Of a stretch of DNA of 46,609 nt, positions 16,911 through 25,409 are shown piece after piece. The notes below the pieces were generated by a model. The model was not told where the DNA came from. It saw only the letters and a list, made by a program, of their open reading frames with translations, and did not search any database. Position numbers and translations under genes: made by a program. Source of the DNA: Oscillospiraceae bacterium (GTDB lineage Bacteria; Bacillota; Clostridia; Oscillospirales; CAG-272); assembly GCA_015063645.1 (NCBI GenBank), contig SVTS01000013.1, positions 1 through 46,609 of the forward strand, read 5' to 3'. How positions within the stretch are numbered: the stretch's first letter is position 1; the number at the start of each line of letters is the position of its first letter.

Positions 16911-17852
16911 TTACTTATTCACATACGATCCAATATCCGGCTCGCCGTGCAGCTCCTCATAATCGGGACCGAGATAGCAGGCGAAGGTCGTTGCGGCGTC
17001 AAATCCCAAATCGTCATAGAACACCAGATCCGCGTCGGTCACATCCGCCATGTGGGTGAATGCCTTGGGCGGCTTCGTGTAGCGGGAGTACATGGAGTTG
17101 TCCAGCCAGTATTCGCACGCCATGGCATCCGCTTTTCCGAAGCAGGCGAAGAGATCGGGCAGCACTGCCGTCTGGGAGCGGTTCTTCTCCACGGAGGAAT
17201 CTGCCAGCGGCGCGTCAAACTGCCGGTCCATCGGTGCATATTCCAGGAAGATGCCCGTCTCCGGCTCCACCGTGCGGGGCGCTTCCAGCGTCGCGTGATA
17301 GGAGAGATAGCACTGCTTCGCCTCCGGATCCGTGCGGCGCAGTCCGCGCAGGATGGCGTTGTACATGACCATCGCCTGATCGGACACACTGTATTTTTTG
17401 CACTCCGGGCAATGACAGAACGCGGTGCGCACGTCATCGATCCAGAAATGGTAGCGATGGCTGGACGCCGGCAGAATCTTTGCCGTCAGCGCAGCGCGCT
17501 CGGAGAGATATTCCAGCGCATCTTTGTTTGAGGAGCAGAGATTGTAATCCGCCACGCGCTCGCCCTTCTCATCCATGCGGAACCAGTCGGGATGCTGCGC
17601 AAACAGATCCGCGGGAAGCATCCAGCGGAGCGCGTGCATCTCATGCTCCACGGCAATGCCGGCAGCCTCGATCCGATCCAGACGGGGTTTCAGCAGGGGG
17701 AGATTGCGGATCAGATCCTCCATGCTTTCGTTGGCTTTTCCGCCGCCTACGGGATGAAGCCCGAAGAGGGAAAGGGTCGAATTGCAGACCCGGTCCGTCC
17801 ATTTTTCGCTCAGCTCAGCGGTATGAATAAGAAGTCCGCGTCGAATGTGCAT
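16911..17852 (-). CDS. Short DUF4838-like protein
   Basis: This 313-aa protein matches the catalytic-barrel part of DUF4838 proteins, including the FCHCPECKKYS cysteine motif (about residue 170), followed by the helix MVMYNAILRGLRRTDPEA. The 576-aa relative at 7377-9107 has the same motif as CQCEKC. It lacks the N-terminal alpha-glucuronidase-like domain, so it may be a natural single-domain form. There is no signal peptide. RBS AAAGGAG precedes the ATG. It lies 151 bp downstream of the PHP gene on the same strand and probably shares its transcript. A glycan-related role is inferred from the family only. Confidence 0.75.
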   Translation of the reverse strand: MHIRRGLLIHTAELSEKWTDRVCNSTLSLFGLHPVGGGKANESMEDLIRNLPLLKPRLDRIEAAGIAVEHEMHALRWMLPADLFAQHPDWFRMDEKGERVADYNLCSSNKDALEYLSERAALTAKILPASSHRYHFWIDDVRTAFCHCPECKKYSVSDQAMVMYNAILRGLRRTDPEAKQCYLSYHATLEAPRTVEPETGIFLEYAPMDRQFDAPLADSSVEKNRSQTAVLPDLFACFGKADAMACEYWLDNSMYSRYTKPPKAFTHMADVTDADLVFYDDLGFDAATTFACYLGPDYEELHGEPDIGSYVNK

Positions 17853-17892
17853 AATGTGTTTCTCCTTTAGTCTCAGTTAATATCAGTCAGAA

Positions 17893-17990
17893 TCAACTGA
17901 ACAGGCGGGCGATTCGTGAATCGCCCCTACCGGTTTGCGGCAGAATTTCGCTGGCAAATATGCCCGACACCCCCGGAACCGCTGCCTGTT
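17893..17990. repeat. Intergenic hairpin and repeat remnant
   Basis: GGGCGATTC and GAATCGCCC (17907-17926) form a perfect hairpin. It is followed by CCCGACACCCCCGG and CTGTTAATC, which recall the end modules of the other intergenic repeats. It fills most of the gap between the PHP gene and the short DUF4838 gene. Confidence 0.5.
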
Positions 17991-18003
17991 AATCAATGCT
18001 TCC

Positions 18004-19011
18004 TTATTTCATCAGCGTATCCACAAAATACGCATTCGTGTACGCGCATTTTCCCGCTTCGTCCACGACGGTGATGTAGAAATATTCATCCTCCGGATAC
18101 AGCGCGAAGCTTGCCTCACGCAGCGGCTCCTCCTTTGCCAGAACACGTCCGCTGCGGCGCACTCCGCGGGTGATGCGGATCTCACGGGCACCCTCCGTTG
18201 TGACGCTCACCTTGCCGTCCTCATACCACAGGTCCCGGATCACCGGTCCCTCGGAGCAGTAGAAATCGCCCCGCTCCAATGCGGACGTGACCGTGCGGTA
18301 CTCCAGCTCAGGTGCACGGATCACGGTGTATCCGATAAAGAGATCCTGCGTGTTGTGGGTGTCATCCGTGGCAGTACAGAAGATCCGCTTGCCGGAGCGG
18401 AGAATATCGTTGTATACCCGCTCGTTGTGCTCCTCAAATCCCATGCGGACGCACGCGCCGTTCACCATCTCCATGGCGTTCATGCCCTCGTAGCCGATGT
18501 ACTGGGGATAGCTCTCCTGGGACCAGGTGGGATGGTTATAGGTGACGAAGAATCCGGCATCGCGCATGATGTGCATCATCTCGCTGATTCCCTCCGCCGA
18601 GTAGCGGCGGATGTAATCCGGTTTTGAATCGTCGAACTTCACCTGTTCACGGCTGATTTTGGCATTGCCGAACTGATAGAGGGAGCGGTGCCAGCAGGGC
18701 TGGATTACGTTGTCCGGCTCCAGCGCGATCATGCACATGTGGCAGGTCTTGCGCTTCTGGGCTACGGGATCCGCATCGGCACTCTCGTTGATCTCCACCT
18801 CAAAACCGACCAGCGGCAGAAAGTCCTCCTGCGCCAGATCGTGGTGGGGAATCAGCACGTCATGATCCGTGTAGGCGATGATGGAGTAGCCCTGCGCCAT
18901 GTACGCCGCTTTTATTTCCTCGGGAGACAGTTTTCCGTCGGAAAGCGTGGTGTGACAGTGGAGATTGGCTTTGTAGTCCGTTCCGGACTGCGGCAGAAGA
19001 TATGTTCTCAT
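18004..19011 (-). CDS. PHP-domain metal-dependent phosphoesterase-like protein
   Basis: This 335-aa protein opens with the PHP signature ANLHCHTTLSDG (H18, H20, D25), followed by AYTDHDVLIPH (D49-H50 and H56). Further His and Asp residues of the family lie later (YNHPTWSQE and TATDDTHN). PHP proteins bind a metal cluster and usually hydrolyse phosphoesters; this variant has a C-terminal beta-rich extension of about 70 residues. It is cytosolic with no signal peptide. It sits between an AraC regulator and a DUF4838-like gene, so a role in sugar-phosphate or glycan metabolism is a guess. GAGGTAA precedes the ATG. Confidence 0.88.
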   Translation of the reverse strand: MRTYLLPQSGTDYKANLHCHTTLSDGKLSPEEIKAAYMAQGYSIIAYTDHDVLIPHHDLAQEDFLPLVGFEVEINESADADPVAQKRKTCHMCMIALEPDNVIQPCWHRSLYQFGNAKISREQVKFDDSKPDYIRRYSAEGISEMMHIMRDAGFFVTYNHPTWSQESYPQYIGYEGMNAMEMVNGACVRMGFEEHNERVYNDILRSGKRIFCTATDDTHNTQDLFIGYTVIRAPELEYRTVTSALERGDFYCSEGPVIRDLWYEDGKVSVTTEGAREIRITRGVRRSGRVLAKEEPLREASFALYPEDEYFYITVVDEAGKCAYTNAYFVDTLMK

Positions 19012-19055
19012 GGGAAATTACCTCGCAAATATGAATTGGTTAAGTAGGTATATAC

Positions 19056-19084
19056 ATTATACCACCAAAAGGCACCTCTGTACA
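19056..19084 (-). promoter_or_regulatory. Putative promoter of the PHP-DUF4838 operon
   Basis: On the minus strand TGTACA (4 of 6 matches), a 17-bp spacer and a perfect TATAAT lie about 45 bp upstream of the PHP start codon. Confidence 0.6.
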
Positions 19085-19146
19085 GTCATATTCTGAAAAA
19101 AACACGACAGATTCCCGTATGGCGGGGATGGGATACCGCTCACGCC

Positions 19147-19986
19147 TCAGAAAACTCCCCCACCGAGTCCATCCCCCTTCCGGCGGGAGGCACTGCGGCG
19201 GCATTCACCGGGCGTCATGCCGGTTTTCCGCTTGAAAATGCCGGAGAAATAATACTCATCGGCAAAGCAGAGCTTGTCTGCAATCTCGCCGACGGACAGA
19301 CTGGTATCCTCCAGCAGCCGCCGGGCGAATGCCAGTTTTTTATCCAGCACATAACCGTACGGCGTGACGCCGAAGGCACGGCGGAAGATCCGGATCGTCT
19401 GGGATTCGGAGCGCGCGATGCGGCGGCACAGAAGTTCCAGCCGGAACGGCGAGGTGATCTGGGTATCCAGAAAATCCTTCATCTCGCGGGCAATGCCGGA
19501 CGGCTCCGCGCTCTCGCGGACATGTCCGTGCATCTTCAGAAGAATCCCCGTGAGGACGGCGGTTATCTCCGCCGTGCAGTCCCCCTGTCCCGCGCGCCCC
19601 AGGGTCAGGATCTGCGCCATTTCGGCGCGGAGATCCAGCCCGCGGAAATAGTAAATACCCCGCAGACCGCAGCTCTCCGTCATACTGTCCAGAAGCGGTC
19701 CGGACAGATTCAGAAAATGCTTTTTCCACGGTCGCTCAGCGTCCGAGAAGTAGCGGTGCTCATGTCCCGCCTGCAGAAAATAGCTGTCCCCCTCCGCGGG
19801 ATAAAAGGTCTCCCCGTCTATCGTCACCGTGCCGCAGCCCTCCTCGATGTACTCGATGCAGGCGATGGAGGAGGCGACGCGATCGATGCGGTAATGGGGA
19901 TTGGGATGCGTTGTGCCGCAGATGGTATAGCGGATCAGCTCCTGTGATCCGCTGCTCTGGTTCAGGCGGTATATTTCTTCTTTCAT
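19147..19986 (-). CDS. AraC family transcriptional regulator
   Basis: This 279-aa regulator has an N-terminal cupin-like sensor (IEEGCGTVTIDGETFYPAEG) and a C-terminal AraC DNA-binding domain with LSVGEIADKLCFADEYYFSGIFKRKTGMTP. I chose the ATG at 19986 (MKEEIYR) because GAGGAAAA lies 9 bp before it; the ORF-track start five codons upstream has no RBS and contains that RBS within it. It is divergent from the DUF4965 gene, with interleaved promoters, so it probably controls that gene. It also precedes the PHP gene on its own strand. Confidence 0.92.
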   Translation of the reverse strand: MKEEIYRLNQSSGSQELIRYTICGTTHPNPHYRIDRVASSIACIEYIEEGCGTVTIDGETFYPAEGDSYFLQAGHEHRYFSDAERPWKKHFLNLSGPLLDSMTESCGLRGIYYFRGLDLRAEMAQILTLGRAGQGDCTAEITAVLTGILLKMHGHVRESAEPSGIAREMKDFLDTQITSPFRLELLCRRIARSESQTIRIFRRAFGVTPYGYVLDKKLAFARRLLEDTSLSVGEIADKLCFADEYYFSGIFKRKTGMTPGECRRSASRRKGDGLGGGVF

Positions 19987-20021
19987 GCGTGTTTTCCTCA
20001 TTTTTATGCCGGGAATGCATA

Positions 20022-20050
20022 TTGTTTTTTCACCATGACAGCAGTATAAT
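20022..20050 (+). promoter_or_regulatory. Promoter of the DUF4965 gene
   Basis: The plus strand reads TTGTTT, a 17-bp spacer and TATAAT, with a leader of about 30 nt to the ATG at 20090. Its -10 box overlaps the -10 box of the opposite promoter at 20043-20071. Confidence 0.75.
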
Positions 20051-20071
20051 CAATTTACACACATATGTCAA
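20043..20071 (-). promoter_or_regulatory. Promoter of the second AraC gene
   Basis: The minus strand reads TTGACA, a 17-bp spacer and TATACT. It interleaves with the plus-strand promoter at 20022-20050, sharing four bases of the -10 boxes. Confidence 0.75.
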
Positions 20072-20089
20072 TACATAAGGAGAAATTCT

Positions 20090-22024
20090 ATGAAAAAATT
20101 CAGACCTGCAGCGGCACCGCTTATCACGGTGGATCCGTTTCTGTCCATCTGGTCCTGCGACGATGCGCTCTACGGCGGCCCCACGGAGCACTGGTGCGGC
20201 AGACCCTGCCCCATTCTGGCGGGCATCTACGTGGATAACGCGTTCCACGCCATCGCCGCCGCGGATGAAAACGGCAAGGTACTGCGCAGCCGTGTCTACC
20301 AGACGGATCTGGAGATCACGCCTCTGAGCACAATCTACACCTTTGAAAACGAAGCGGCTCTGGTAAAGCTCACCTTCACCACGCCTCTGCTTCCCGACCG
20401 CCCCGACATTCTCGCCCGTCCTGTCAGCTACGTCCACTATGAGGTGAAGCCGAAAACCGCCAAACCGGTGCGTTTCCTCTTCGGCATCAGCGCACGCGCC
20501 TGCGTGGACAACAAATATCAGTCCGTCTCCTTCCGCCGCTCCGTAAATTCCCTTGCCTGCGGCAACACGGTGCAGAATCCCCTGGCGCAGTCCGGCGACA
20601 ACGTGTTCATCGACTGGGGCTACCTCCACCTGCACGGCGGTGAGGATGTGAAAGTCGGACGCTTCACCGACGGAACCCGCCTGGAATTCCTGCCCGTAAA
20701 CGGCATGTACAACGCCTATGCGGAGAATCCGTTCCTTCTGACAATCCGCAATGAGCACGAGGGCGTGATCACAATCGGCTACGACGAGATCAAGCCCATC
20801 GAATATTTCGGCACGCAGCTGGATGAGTATTACACGAAATATTTCGGCAGCTTTGAGGAGATGCTCGACGCGGCTGCGGCAGAGTACGGCGAAATCCGTG
20901 CCCTGTGCGATGCGTTTGACGCATCCCTGATGGCGGAAGCCGGTGCAAAGGGCGAGGATTACAAAAACATCGCCGCGCTGGCATTCCGGCAGGCAGTTGC
21001 CGCCCACAAGCTCGTGGCGGATCCCGAGGGCAATATCCTCTTCCTCTCCAAGGAAAACGATTCCAACGGCTGCATCGGCACGCTGGACGTGACCTACCCC
21101 TCCATCCCGCTGTTCCTCAAATACAATCCCGAGCTGGTAAAAGGCATGCTCCGCCCCATCATCCGCTACGCAGAGTCCGATGCGTGGCAGTATGATTTCA
21201 CCCCCCACGATGTGGGACGGTATCCGCTGGCGAACGGTCAGGTCTACGGCGCCTCTCCCTTTGCGCCCAACGGCAATCCCCAGTACCGCTTCTGGGGCAA
21301 AATGCTCTTTGAAAAGCAGATGCCCGTGGAGGAGGCAGGCAACATGCTCCTCTGCCTGGCGGCTGTAAAGAAATACGCCGGCGGCGATCAGACGCTCTTC
21401 GACGCGCACACCGCCACCATGAAGCTGTGGGCGGATTATCTGGTGAAATACGGCTACGATCCGGAGAACCAGCTCTGCACCGACGACTTTGCGGGACATC
21501 TGGCACGCAACTGCAACCTGAGCCTGAAAGCCATCCTCGGCATCGCCGCCTACGCGGAGCTGTCGGGCGACGCATCCTACATGGACATCGCCCGGGAATA
21601 CGCAAAAAAGTGGGAAGTGGATGCCAAATCCAGCCACGGCGGAACCCGTCTGGTCTTCGGCGCGGACGACGGCTGGAGTCTGAAATACAACATCGTATGG
21701 GACAGCCTGTTGGTCTACAATCTCTTCTCCGACGAGGTGAAGAAAGCCGAGATCGCCCTCTATAAGACGAAGATGAACCGCTACGGCGTTCCGCTGGACA
21801 GCCGTTCCGACTACACGAAGATCGACTGGCTCATGTGGTCCACCGTGATCTGGGACGATGAGGCGTATTTTGCCTCCGTCTGCGAGAGCATCGCGAACAT
21901 GATCAATGAAACCACCGACCGCGTACCCATGACCGACTGGTACTATACCTCCACCGCGGCATACCGCGCATTCCGCGCACGCTCCGTTGTGGGAGGACTG
22001 TATATCCCGCTGCTGCAGAAATAA
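20090..22024 (+). CDS. DUF4965/glutaminase A-family protein
   Basis: This 644-aa protein matches the bacterial and fungal glutaminase A-like family (DUF4964/DUF5127/DUF4965/DUF1793). The N-terminus RPAAAPLITVDPFLSIWS is characteristic. A beta-sandwich region follows (about 60-240), then an (alpha/alpha)6-barrel-like half with DVTYPSIPLFLKYNPELVKGMLRPI (about 345-370), LCTDDFAGHLARNCNLSLKAI (about 465) and SKYNIVWDSLL-like helices. There is no signal peptide. In gut bacteria such proteins occur among glycan genes and many may be glycosidases rather than glutaminases. AAGGAG precedes the ATG. It is single-gene, read divergently from an AraC regulator, with terminator 22045-22083. Confidence 0.88.
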   Translation: MKKFRPAAAPLITVDPFLSIWSCDDALYGGPTEHWCGRPCPILAGIYVDNAFHAIAAADENGKVLRSRVYQTDLEITPLSTIYTFENEAALVKLTFTTPLLPDRPDILARPVSYVHYEVKPKTAKPVRFLFGISARACVDNKYQSVSFRRSVNSLACGNTVQNPLAQSGDNVFIDWGYLHLHGGEDVKVGRFTDGTRLEFLPVNGMYNAYAENPFLLTIRNEHEGVITIGYDEIKPIEYFGTQLDEYYTKYFGSFEEMLDAAAAEYGEIRALCDAFDASLMAEAGAKGEDYKNIAALAFRQAVAAHKLVADPEGNILFLSKENDSNGCIGTLDVTYPSIPLFLKYNPELVKGMLRPIIRYAESDAWQYDFTPHDVGRYPLANGQVYGASPFAPNGNPQYRFWGKMLFEKQMPVEEAGNMLLCLAAVKKYAGGDQTLFDAHTATMKLWADYLVKYGYDPENQLCTDDFAGHLARNCNLSLKAILGIAAYAELSGDASYMDIAREYAKKWEVDAKSSHGGTRLVFGADDGWSLKYNIVWDSLLVYNLFSDEVKKAEIALYKTKMNRYGVPLDSRSDYTKIDWLMWSTVIWDDEAYFASVCESIANMINETTDRVPMTDWYYTSTAAYRAFRARSVVGGLYIPLLQK

Positions 22025-22044
22025 CGCAGCCTTATCAAAAAATG

Positions 22045-22083
22045 TACGCCGGAGGATTCTATACTGCAGAATCCTCCGGCGTA
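22045..22083. terminator. Bidirectional terminator between DUF4965 and MATE genes
   Basis: TACGCCGGAGGATTCT and its complement form a perfect 16-bp stem with a 7-nt loop, lying between two convergent stop codons 61 bp apart. The stem core GCCGGAGGATT is shared with the terminator at 26358 and resembles that at 4503. Confidence 0.8.
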
Positions 22084-22085
22084 TC

Positions 22086-23453
22086 TTACTTGCGGACCTT
22101 CTCTTTCTTCCAGAGCCCCGTCATATAAAACACAAGCCCGATCCAGAACGGCGTGAATCCCGCCAGAGCATCGCCCAGCCAGAAGCCGTAATGCTCCAGC
22201 CCCAGCCCGAGACCGAACAACAGGGACAGACCGACCCGGAGCACGATTCCGTCCAGAATCGCCGTGACGAAATTGATCCGGTGATTGCCGCTTCCGTTGA
22301 TCAGGGCATTCATGACCGCACGGAGTGCGCTTCCCGCGAACAGCAGAACGGCGATGGGAATATATCCGGGCACGATCGCCAGCACGTCCGAGTCCGCGTC
22401 ATCCATGAACAGACCGAAGATCTCCTCGGGGAAGAGACAAATTACAAGGGAGCACACAGCCGCCACCGCCAGCGTGATGACCGCCAGACTCCGGAGGATG
22501 CTCCGGACGCGGTCATATTTCACGGCGGCAATGTTCTGCCCCACCATGGTGGAACCGGCGGTGTTCATCGCCATGGAGATCAGGTTGGCGATATTGGAAA
22601 TCTTGTTGGCAATGCCCGCAAAGGCGGAAACCGCCACGCCGTAGCCGTTGATGAACGAATTGACGAACAGCTTGGAGAACTGGATCGACGCGGATTTGAT
22701 CGCCATGGGCGTTCCCAGCTTCACCAGATCCGCCAGCATCTCCCTGTCCGGATGCAGAAAATCCTGCCAGGACATGTGCAGGGAAAACTGATCTCTGTGC
22801 GCGGCGAGAAATCCCACACAGCAGAGAAAGCTGACCGTCTGACTGATCACGGTGGCAAGAGCCGCGCCTCCGCTGCCCATGCCCAGACCGATGACGAAAA
22901 CCACGTCCAGAACCAGATTCAGAACGGCGGAAATGCCGATGAAGATGAACGGATGGCGGGAATCGCCCATACCGCGCAGGATGGCGCTGACCGCATTGTA
23001 TCCGTAGATGAACACCAGTCCCACCATGGAGATCACCGAGTATGCCAACGCGCCCTCATACGCCTCCGCGGGGGTATTCATGATCTGCAGAAGGGGATGA
23101 CGGAAGATCAGTCCCAGCGCCGACACGGCAACTGCGCTGCAGAAGAGAAAGAAGCTCATGGTGCCCACGAAGCGGCCGATCTTCTCTCTTTGATCCGCGC
23201 CGATATATTTGGCGATGAGGACCTGTCCGGCGCTGGCAAATCCCATGGCGATGAAGGTAAGAAAATGGGTGACGTCCCCGCCTACGGAGACGGCGGAGAT
23301 ACCGGCCTTGCCCAGCAACTGTCCCACCACGACCATATCCACCATGTTGTACACAACCTGCAGCAGATTGGCGAGGAACAGAGGCAGCGCAAAGACGATC
23401 AGCTGCCGAGGGACATTACCGCTTGTAAAATCCCGGATGTGCGATTTAGTCAT
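22086..23453 (-). CDS. MATE family efflux protein
   Basis: This 455-aa protein has twelve predicted hydrophobic segments and typical MATE motifs: LANLLQVVYNMVDMVVVGQLLGK near the N-terminus, and the second-half counterpart GTPMAIKSASIQFSKLFVNSFING (about 235-260). MATE proteins export drugs, toxins or metabolites using a Na+ or H+ gradient. It is read alone, leftward, from the promoter at 23486-23514, and converges on the DUF4965 gene. It is not a close copy of the second MATE gene at 23997. Confidence 0.93.
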   Translation of the reverse strand: MTKSHIRDFTSGNVPRQLIVFALPLFLANLLQVVYNMVDMVVVGQLLGKAGISAVSVGGDVTHFLTFIAMGFASAGQVLIAKYIGADQREKIGRFVGTMSFFLFCSAVAVSALGLIFRHPLLQIMNTPAEAYEGALAYSVISMVGLVFIYGYNAVSAILRGMGDSRHPFIFIGISAVLNLVLDVVFVIGLGMGSGGAALATVISQTVSFLCCVGFLAAHRDQFSLHMSWQDFLHPDREMLADLVKLGTPMAIKSASIQFSKLFVNSFINGYGVAVSAFAGIANKISNIANLISMAMNTAGSTMVGQNIAAVKYDRVRSILRSLAVITLAVAAVCSLVICLFPEEIFGLFMDDADSDVLAIVPGYIPIAVLLFAGSALRAVMNALINGSGNHRINFVTAILDGIVLRVGLSLLFGLGLGLEHYGFWLGDALAGFTPFWIGLVFYMTGLWKKEKVRK

Positions 23454-23485
23454 TCAAATACACTCCTGCTGTAATTTCTTTTATT

Positions 23486-23514
23486 AGTATAGCAGAAAAT
23501 CCCGCAGGATGCAA
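23486..23514 (-). promoter_or_regulatory. Putative promoter of the first MATE gene
   Basis: On the minus strand TTGCAT, a 17-bp spacer and TATACT lie about 35 bp before the ATG at 23453. Confidence 0.55.
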
Positions 23515-23564
23515 AGGGCAATTTACACAAAATCGGCGAATCTTTTCCGCCGGGGGACTTTTCC

Positions 23565-23593
23565 TTGACTTGGAGGCGGCGGACCGCTATAAT
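23565..23593 (+). promoter_or_regulatory. Strong promoter of the MATE-PPTase unit
   Basis: The plus strand reads TTGACT, a 17-bp spacer and TATAAT. The MITE-like element at 23620-23904 lies between it and the MATE start codon, giving a leader of about 400 nt. Confidence 0.75.
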
Positions 23594-23619
23594 ATATAGC
23601 AGATTTTCCCGGGAATTAT

Positions 23620-23904
23620 CCATGTCATTAACTAAGACGTAATACATGTACATTCTGCACAAGTGCGGATTTTTCCGGAGCGAATGCCTCGGGCAAGGAG
23701 CGGTCTCACCTGCCGGCTCGGTCAGCGCTTCAAAATGCTTTGCATTTTGAGGTCTCCACCGGAGACCCGCGCCCCCCCTTGCATCCCCCCCCGTATATTG
23801 GGTTCAGTCGGGGGCTTCGTCCCCGACGCCCCCAGGACAGTTTTCTATCCTTGGTATAACTTGGTATAAATTGTTCAATATACTCTTTTACCCCAATGAA
23901 ATTC
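23620..23904 (+). mobile_element. MITE-like element, left decayed copy
   Basis: This non-coding element of about 285 bp aligns along its length with the intact copy at 26076-26351. The shared core includes CTGCCGGCTCGGTCAGCGCT, a CAAAATGC/GCATTTTG hairpin, a GGTCTCC/GGAGACC hairpin and a GTCGGGGGC-type hairpin. The left end CATGTCATTAACTAAG still resembles the terminal repeat, but the right end is degenerate and no target duplication is seen. Downstream, an extended -10 (TGTTATAAT, 23957-23965) may give the MATE gene an additional start. Confidence 0.75.
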
Positions 23905-23956
23905 CCCCCGGAAAAGCGTATTTTTCAACCGTATTCCACACATTCCCGCTTTTTTG

Positions 23957-23965
23957 TGTTATAAT
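23957..23965 (+). promoter_or_regulatory. Extended -10 promoter before the second MATE gene
   Basis: TGTTATAAT is a perfect extended -10 about 30 bp upstream of the MATE ATG. No good -35 box is present. Confidence 0.45.
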
Positions 23966-23996
23966 TATTACATTCCCACTGCCTGAGAGGATTATC

Positions 23997-25358
23997 ATGT
24001 TTACCAAACGCGACCTTCTGAAAATGATGCTGCCGACGATCATCCAGAATATTCTCTCCATCACGCTGAGCACGGCGGATTCCATTATGGTGGCGAGCGC
24101 GGGTGAAGCGGCTGTGTCGGGCGTGTCCCTTGTGGGTACACTGGATACCCTCCTGATCATCACCTTCTCCTCCCTTGTGGCGGGCGGATCGGTGGTCGTC
24201 TCCCATGCGCTGGGCAACGGGGATCACGCATTCGCACGGAAATGCGCGGCGCAGCTGCTCTATGCGGCGGCGGGCATCGCTCTCGCAATCACGGTGCTGG
24301 TCAGCCTGTTCCGCGCGCCGCTTCTCACCCTGCTGTACGGCAGCGCCGAGGCGGACGTACTGCACAGCGCGAACAACTATCTGCGCGTGATCGTGCTCTC
24401 CTTCCCATTGCTGGCGCTGTATGACTGCGGCGTCTCCCTCTTCCGTGTGATGGGCAACACCGTGATCGCCATGATCCTGTCGTTTGTCATGAACATCATC
24501 AACATCGCAGGCAACGCGATTTTTATCTTCGGATGCGGCATGGGCACGGCGGGCGCTGCTCTTGCCACGCTGATTGCGCGCATCGTAGGCGCGGCGGTGA
24601 TCATTTTTCTTCTGCACAACAGAAAGAACGCTGTCTATTTTGAAAAACTGTACTCCTGGCGTCCGGATTTCTCCGTGATCCGGAAGATCCTGCAGATCGG
24701 CGTGCCGCATGGGCTTGAAAGCAGCATGTTCCAGTTCGGGCGGCTGGTGATGCAGGTACTTATCTCCTCCATGGGCACCGCCTCCATCGCGGCGAATTCC
24801 GTGGCGGGAACTCTTGCCGGCTATCTGTACATGCCCTCTTCCTCCATTGAAAACTGCGCCGTCACCGTCGTCGGCAGATGCGTGGGCGCAGGCGAAAAGA
24901 AGCAGGCGAAGAAATACGCGAACATGCTGCTTCTGTGGACGTACATTGCCATGTGGGCGGTATCGCTGATCCTGTTTATCTGCATGTCCCCGATCATCTC
25001 CCTGTACGATCTCTCCGAGGAAGGGGCGCGGATCGCACTGCAGCTGACGGTGTTCCACGCCATCTGTACCTCCCTCATCCGTCCGCCGGCATTCGTGTTC
25101 TCCAGCATTTTCAAGGCGGCGGGGGATGTGTGGTATTCCCTGATTGTATCCACCGTATCCATGTGGGTCGTCCGGGTGGGATGCGCCTATCTGCTGGCGC
25201 TGGAAAGCTTTTCCCTCGGATTTGTCACGATCCCCGGTGCGGGGCTGGGCATTTTCGGCGTATGGATCGCCATGATGGGCGACTGGGTTGTGCGGGCGGT
25301 GCTCTTCACCGTACGCTATCTCCGGGGAAAATGGCTGGAAAGAAAAGCGTTGGTGTGA
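23997..25358 (+). CDS. MATE family efflux protein (second)
   Basis: This 453-aa membrane protein has twelve hydrophobic segments and the MATE fold (MMLPTIIQNILSITLSTADSIMV at the N-terminus; IGVPHGLESSMFQFGRLVMQVLI at the start of the second half). I chose the ATG at 23997 (MFTKRDLLK) since GAGAGG precedes it and the family starts here; the ORF-track extension of 42 residues overlaps the promoter. It is followed after 51 bp by the PPTase gene on the same strand. Pairing an exporter with a carrier-protein activator suggests, but does not prove, that it exports the product of the NRPS operon 8 kb downstream. Confidence 0.93.
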   Translation: MFTKRDLLKMMLPTIIQNILSITLSTADSIMVASAGEAAVSGVSLVGTLDTLLIITFSSLVAGGSVVVSHALGNGDHAFARKCAAQLLYAAAGIALAITVLVSLFRAPLLTLLYGSAEADVLHSANNYLRVIVLSFPLLALYDCGVSLFRVMGNTVIAMILSFVMNIINIAGNAIFIFGCGMGTAGAALATLIARIVGAAVIIFLLHNRKNAVYFEKLYSWRPDFSVIRKILQIGVPHGLESSMFQFGRLVMQVLISSMGTASIAANSVAGTLAGYLYMPSSSIENCAVTVVGRCVGAGEKKQAKKYANMLLLWTYIAMWAVSLILFICMSPIISLYDLSEEGARIALQLTVFHAICTSLIRPPAFVFSSIFKAAGDVWYSLIVSTVSMWVVRVGCAYLLALESFSLGFVTIPGAGLGIFGVWIAMMGDWVVRAVLFTVRYLRGKWLERKALV

Positions 25359-25409
25359 GGTACATCCGATCATCTGAGAAAAACATGCGGGCAGAGGAGG
25401 GAATTGCGC

